Below, one piece after another: positions 60,730 through 64,000 of a DNA stretch of 64,000 nt. Numbering within the stretch: the first letter of the stretch is position 1; each line of letters opens with the position of its first letter. A program made the position numbers and the translations under genes. Source of the stretch: Natrinema versiforme. Lineage in GTDB: Archaea; Halobacteriota; Halobacteria; Halobacteriales; Natrialbaceae. The DNA lies in the NCBI RefSeq assembly GCF_005576615.1, contig NZ_CP040330.1, positions 1,550,001 to 1,614,000 of the forward strand. The letters run 5' to 3'. The notes below the pieces were generated by a model, which was not told the DNA's origin, did no database searches, and saw only the letters and a program-made list of their open reading frames with translations.

Positions 60730-61440
60730 CTACTCGTCGAGGACGACCGGGACGCGGCGTCTCGCGATGTCGACGACGAACGCATCGACGTCGGTTTCGT
60801 CTGCATCGGCGGGATCGTAGCGGACCGGCAACACGAGGTCGGGGTCGATGTCGTCGGCCAGCGACGCGGCGTCGTGGCGATCCATCGTCCCCGTCCCGTC
60901 GATCGGCGGGAGCAAGAGGTCGACGTCCATCTCCCGGTGAAACGGTAGTACGTCCGTGTCGCCGGGCCAGAACGCGGTGATTCCGTCGACGGTGACGCCG
61001 AAGCCACAGCCCCGCCCCTCGGGATGGACCGGCGTTCCGTCCTCGTCCGTATTGGGACCGTCGGGAGCGTTGGCGGCCGGCGTCGTGAACAGATCGAGCG
61101 GCCCGAGGACGAACGACTCATCGGCGCGGACGCGTTCGACCTCGAGCGGCAGTTCGTCCGGCCGTTCGTCGATACCGCCGCTCTCGCTCGCGTCGATCCC
61201 GATCGACTCGTGGACGACGACCAGCGCGTCCTCGCGGGCGACCCGCCTGATCGAGTCGGGATCGTAGTGGTGGTCGTGACTGACGAGAATCAGATCCCCG
61301 TCTCGAGGCTCCGTTCTTTCCAGTCCGCCGTCTCGAGCCAGAACGGGATCGCTGTAGATGACCGCGCCGGTCTGTCCCTCGAGTCGGACGGCCGCGTTGC
61401 CGAACCAGTCGATCGTCACGGCGTCGAAGCTGACGGTCAT
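60730..61440 (-). CDS. MBL-fold metal-dependent hydrolase
   Basis: A 236-residue protein. The motif SHDHHYDPDSIRR replaces the usual THxHxDH, as in UlaG-like and NAPE-PLD-like MBL proteins; FWPGDTDVLPF provides the second Asp and LPVRYDP the end. Substrates in this group include phosphodiesters and lactones. It is separate from the UPF0173 protein at 5887-6615 but of a similar branch. It ends 115 nt from the small membrane protein and is the last of four minus-strand genes of the region. Confidence 0.85.
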   Translation of the reverse strand: MTVSFDAVTIDWFGNAAVRLEGQTGAVIYSDPVLARDGGLERTEPRDGDLILVSHDHHYDPDSIRRVAREDALVVVHESIGIDASESGGIDERPDELPLEVERVRADESFVLGPLDLFTTPAANAPDGPNTDEDGTPVHPEGRGCGFGVTVDGITAFWPGDTDVLPFHREMDVDLLLPPIDGTGTMDRHDAASLADDIDPDLVLPVRYDPADADETDVDAFVVDIARRRVPVVLDE

Positions 61441-61552
61441 GCGTGATCGTTCCGCGAGCGGGCCGAAAAGTGTTCGACTCGCGGTCGGCTGGGGCCCCGA
61501 GCCGCGGTTCGATCCGTAGGTCTGCCCTGCGGAGTCGGCTCGGGAACCGACC

Positions 61553-62290
61553 TCAGGGGATTCGAACCGAGTGCTCGAGCGTGCCGACGCCCTCGATTTC
61601 GATCTCGACGGTGTCGCCGTCCGAGAGCGGGCCGACGCCCTCGGGCGTGCCGGTCGCGATCACGTCGCCGGGCTCTAAGGTGAGGTAGGTCGTGATCTCG
61701 GCGATCAGTTCCGGGATCGAGAAGATGAGTTGCTCGCGGGAGCCGTCCTGTTTGAGGTCGCCGTTGACGCGGGTCCGGACGGACGCGTCCGCGGGAACTT
61801 CGTCCGGGGTCGCGAGGACGGGGCCGAGGGGAGCCGCCCCGTCGAAGGCCTTGCCGCGGATCCAGTTCTGTTCCTGGCGCTGATCGTCGCGGTTCGAGAG
61901 ATCGTCGACGCAGGTAAAGCCCTCCACGACATCCATCGCGTCCGCTTCGGGAACGTGGCGGCACTGCTCGCCGATGACGACGCCGAGTTCGGCCTCGTGG
62001 TCGATCCGGTCTTTGCCCGCGGGGAGGGTGACGGTGTCGCCGTGGGCCGCGAGCGCGTTCGGCGGCTTGAGAAAGAGCAGCGGTCGGTCGGGGACCTCCG
62101 AATCGAGCTCCGCCGCGTGGTCGGCGTAGTTCTTCCCGATACAGACGATTTTCGACGGCTCTGACGGCGGGAGCACGTCGATCTCGTCGTCCTCGAGCGC
62201 GTAGCTCTCGTTCGCGAAGTGAACGGTTCCGTTCTCGTACTCGCCGCGACGGACCGCGCCGGCGGGGTCGCGGAATCGGACGTATTTCAC
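61553..62290 (-). CDS. fumarylacetoacetate hydrolase (FAH) family protein
   Basis: A 245-residue protein. FAH-core motifs: IVCIGKNYADHAAE, RPLLFLKPPNALAAHGD, DHEAELGVVIGE (with the Glu-x-Glu metal ligands), FTCVDDLSNRDDQ, and TLEPGDVIATGTPEGVGP. The family includes hydrolases, decarboxylases and isomerases of the degradation of aromatic compounds and acylpyruvates. The single-domain length of about 245 suits an acylpyruvate hydrolase. Substrate cannot be told. Same strand as the TIM-barrel gene 77 nt upstream. Confidence 0.92.
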   Translation of the reverse strand: MKYVRFRDPAGAVRRGEYENGTVHFANESYALEDDEIDVLPPSEPSKIVCIGKNYADHAAELDSEVPDRPLLFLKPPNALAAHGDTVTLPAGKDRIDHEAELGVVIGEQCRHVPEADAMDVVEGFTCVDDLSNRDDQRQEQNWIRGKAFDGAAPLGPVLATPDEVPADASVRTRVNGDLKQDGSREQLIFSIPELIAEITTYLTLEPGDVIATGTPEGVGPLSDGDTVEIEIEGVGTLEHSVRIP

Positions 62291-62367
62291 GCTCGGTGGA
62301 ATGGGTGCAGGGGATAAAAAGCGTTGAGGAGGCGGTTCGCTCGAGGGTGGGTTCGACCGGCGGCGAG

Positions 62368-63216
62368 CTACAGGTAGCTCTCGAGTTGTGCCATCGCGTC
62401 CCGCGCCGCGCGGTCGGGTTCGTCGGGGTAGGTGTAGAGTTCCAGCGTGGCGAACCCGTCGTACCCGATGTCTGCGAGCGCGTCGAAGATCGCCCGGAAG
62501 TCGATGTCGCCCTCGCCGGGGATCCGGTGGTAGTGTTTCCCCCGGCGGCCGCCGACGATGTCCTCGAGGTGGATGCCCGTGATGGAGCCGGCACTAGCGC
62601 GGATGCTCTCGGGAACGTCCTCGCCGTAGACGGCCGCGTGGCCGATATCGAGGTTGATCCCGAGCGAGTCGCGGCCCATCTCGTCGATCAACTCGAGCGC
62701 CTCGCTGGTGTTCTCGATCAGCAGTTCGGGTTCGAACTCGATGCCGACCTCGATGTCGCGGGGGTCGGCGTAGTCGAGGATCTCGTGCAGCGAGTCGCGG
62801 AGGTACTCGCGGGCCTCCTCGGGCGGCGTCCCCGGAAGCGGCCGGCCGGTCGCCAGACAGACCGCCGGCGAGCCGACGGCCTCGGCGAGGTCGATCGCCC
62901 GCTTCGTGTATTCGACGCGCCACTCGCGGGCCTCGTTGTCCGCCCGAATGACGCTCGGTTCGAAGAAGGCCGACGGCGGCGCGTCGTCGTAGTAGCCCAT
63001 CGCCGTGTTCGCGTTGACGTTCGAGACCGCGAGCCCAGTTTCGGAGATAGCCTCGAGGACGGCCTCGCGGTCGCCGTCGCCGAACTCCGGAAAGTAGGCG
63101 TGGGGGTCGTCGCCGAGCAGTTCGACGCCGGCATAGCCGTGGTCGGCGATCCGGCGAATCGCCGCCGGGAGCGAGTGGCGCGTGTACGCGTTCGTCGAAA
63201 AAGCGAGTTCGACCAT
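62368..63216 (-). CDS. TIM-barrel sugar-phosphate isomerase/epimerase-like protein
   Basis: A 282-residue protein from ATG 63216 (MVELAFSTNAYTRHSL). It has the xylose-isomerase-like barrel: GYAGVELLGDDPHAYFPEF, the Glu ligand in IEVGIEFEPELLIENT, NLDIGHAAVYGE with Asp and His, and the final GFATLELYTYPD with Glu. These four form the metal site. Proteins of this type act on sugar phosphates or inositols. It lies 67 nt after the UbiA gene on the same strand and is likely in one unit with it. Confidence 0.9.
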   Translation of the reverse strand: MVELAFSTNAYTRHSLPAAIRRIADHGYAGVELLGDDPHAYFPEFGDGDREAVLEAISETGLAVSNVNANTAMGYYDDAPPSAFFEPSVIRADNEAREWRVEYTKRAIDLAEAVGSPAVCLATGRPLPGTPPEEAREYLRDSLHEILDYADPRDIEVGIEFEPELLIENTSEALELIDEMGRDSLGINLDIGHAAVYGEDVPESIRASAGSITGIHLEDIVGGRRGKHYHRIPGEGDIDFRAIFDALADIGYDGFATLELYTYPDEPDRAARDAMAQLESYL

Positions 63217-63283
63217 CGATCTGCGTCTCCTACACCGGAGCGCCACTAATTCGTTGGCCCGTCACACTCGAGGGGCGACCGAA

Positions 63284-64000
63284 CTACGTCACGTCGAACA
63301 CCCGCGAGAGGCCCACCGCCGGGACGAGGAAGACGCCAGCGGCGACCGCCCAACGGAGTCCGGCCGCGGCGGCAAAGGCCGCGTCGAGCAACACCAGTCC
63401 GAGGATACAGGCACCGACCGCTGGCCCGACGGTGCTCGGCACCGGATCGGCGTGTGCGGCTCGCAGGGGCCGGCCGACCCACCAGCAGAACGCGGCGGTA
63501 AACGCGAGGGCGACCGCCGTCTCGAGCCGCGACGGGCCGACAGTCACGAGATACCAGCCGACGGCGAGCACCGCTGCAACGGCACCCGCAGCGGCGACGC
63601 TGACAGCGCCCCGGTTGCCGCCCTCGGTCTCTCGAGCGGCCATGAACGTGACCGCGGCGATGTAGCCGGTGACGACCGCGGGGACGGCGAGCAGTCGGTT
63701 CGGGGACTCGAGGAGCGCGCTCCCGGCGGCGGTCGTCCCGAGGACGACGTTCAGCCCGCGCGTCGCACCCATCGCGAGGAAGCCGGCGGCGGTCCCCTTC
63801 AGGAGTCCGTCGTAGGCGACGATCGCGAGGGCGATCAGTCCGGCGGCAACGGCACCGGGGCCGCCCGCGACGACGCCGGCGAGGGCGACGGCGGCGAGCA
63901 ACAATGCGACCCCGAGCGCGAACGCGGCTCGCCGCGAGACGCGACCGGAGGGGATCGGGCGTTCGGGCCGTTCGCGCGCGTCGATCGGCGCGTCGAACGC
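63284..64000 (-). CDS. UbiA-family prenyltransferase (SCO1120/EboC-like), 5' end outside window
   Basis: The frame is open to the last base, giving the last 238 residues. The visible end of the first Asp-rich motif, FDAPIDARERPERPIPSGRVS, and the later YDGLLKGTAAGFLAMGATRGLNVVLG, match the SCO1120/EboC branch of UbiA. Helices are about seven in the visible part. UbiA enzymes join a polyprenyl diphosphate to an aromatic or polar head group in the membrane; the acceptor is unknown. Adjacent TIM-barrel isomerase on the same strand suggests a common pathway. Confidence 0.82.
   Translation of the reverse strand, partial: AFDAPIDARERPERPIPSGRVSRRAAFALGVALLLAAVALAGVVAGGPGAVAAGLIALAIVAYDGLLKGTAAGFLAMGATRGLNVVLGTTAAGSALLESPNRLLAVPAVVTGYIAAVTFMAARETEGGNRGAVSVAAAGAVAAVLAVGWYLVTVGPSRLETAVALAFTAAFCWWVGRPLRAAHADPVPSTVGPAVGACILGLVLLDAAFAAAAGLRWAVAAGVFLVPAVGLSRVFDVT

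Overview
The window is about 64 kb of GC-rich chromosome from a halophilic archaeon (class Halobacteria; the gene content would suit Natrialbales such as Natrinema or Haloterrigena, but the genus is inferred, not shown). Evidence: acidic proteins rich in Asp and Glu; genes starting about 25-35 nt after an archaeal TATA-like box; and an archaeal gene set that includes an alpha/beta proteasome, DNA topoisomerase VI beside a bacterial-type gyrase, pelota, archaeal RqcH/NEMF, TrmB-type regulators and archaeal Elp3. I found no rRNA, tRNA or CRISPR array.

Layout. 1-7.3 kb: mixed metabolic genes (HD-protein tail, amidohydrolase, gamma-carbonic-anhydrase-like protein, secreted MBL lipoprotein with a DUF3006 partner, OsmC, a frameshifted membrane hydrolase, UPF0173 hydrolase). 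7.3-10.2 kb: a RecJ-like protein with degenerate catalytic motifs and a SHOCT membrane protein. 10.2-16.4 kb: a tightly overlapping mrpABCDEFG Na+/H+ antiporter operon on the minus strand. 16.6-24.3 kb: elp3, a TnpB transposase relic directly against its stop codon, a ZIP transporter, and then a lower-GC island (SPW protein, Tat lipoprotein, Na+/H+ exchanger). 24.3-29.8 kb: a ribosome-rescue neighbourhood with rqcH and pelA on either side of four small unknown genes. 29.8-39.3 kb: TrmB regulator plus RND transporter, RNase-Z-like MBL protein, alcohol dehydrogenase, an Nmad3-like protein, an acyltransferase and an NADH-dehydrogenase-like flavoprotein. 39.4-41.9 kb: arginase and a DtxR-type regulator, divergent across a palindromic operator, then a winged-helix regulator. 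42.0-48.2 kb: gyrB-gyrA and psmA-psmB, all on the minus strand. 48.9-56.2 kb: a plus-strand accessory block (NRAMP-like transporter, TauE, UspA, SPW, an SGNH hydrolase overlapping a channel-like protein, and a flavin disulfide reductase with a His-rich tail). 56.4-60.1 kb: top6B-top6A, followed by an in-frame duplicate of the end of top6A. 60.3-64 kb: small membrane protein, MBL protein, FAH-family hydrolase, TIM-barrel isomerase and a UbiA prenyltransferase cut by the window edge.

Recurring themes are Na+/pH homeostasis (Mrp plus a CPA1-type exchanger), metal handling (ZIP, NRAMP-like, DtxR, His-tailed reductase), protein quality control (RqcH, pelota, proteasome) and DNA topology (gyrase and topo VI). 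The best candidates for something undescribed are the coupled SGNH-hydrolase/channel pair at 52.3-54.6 kb, the small genes between rqcH and pelA, and the RecJ-like protein with lost catalytic residues at 7.35-9.53 kb.
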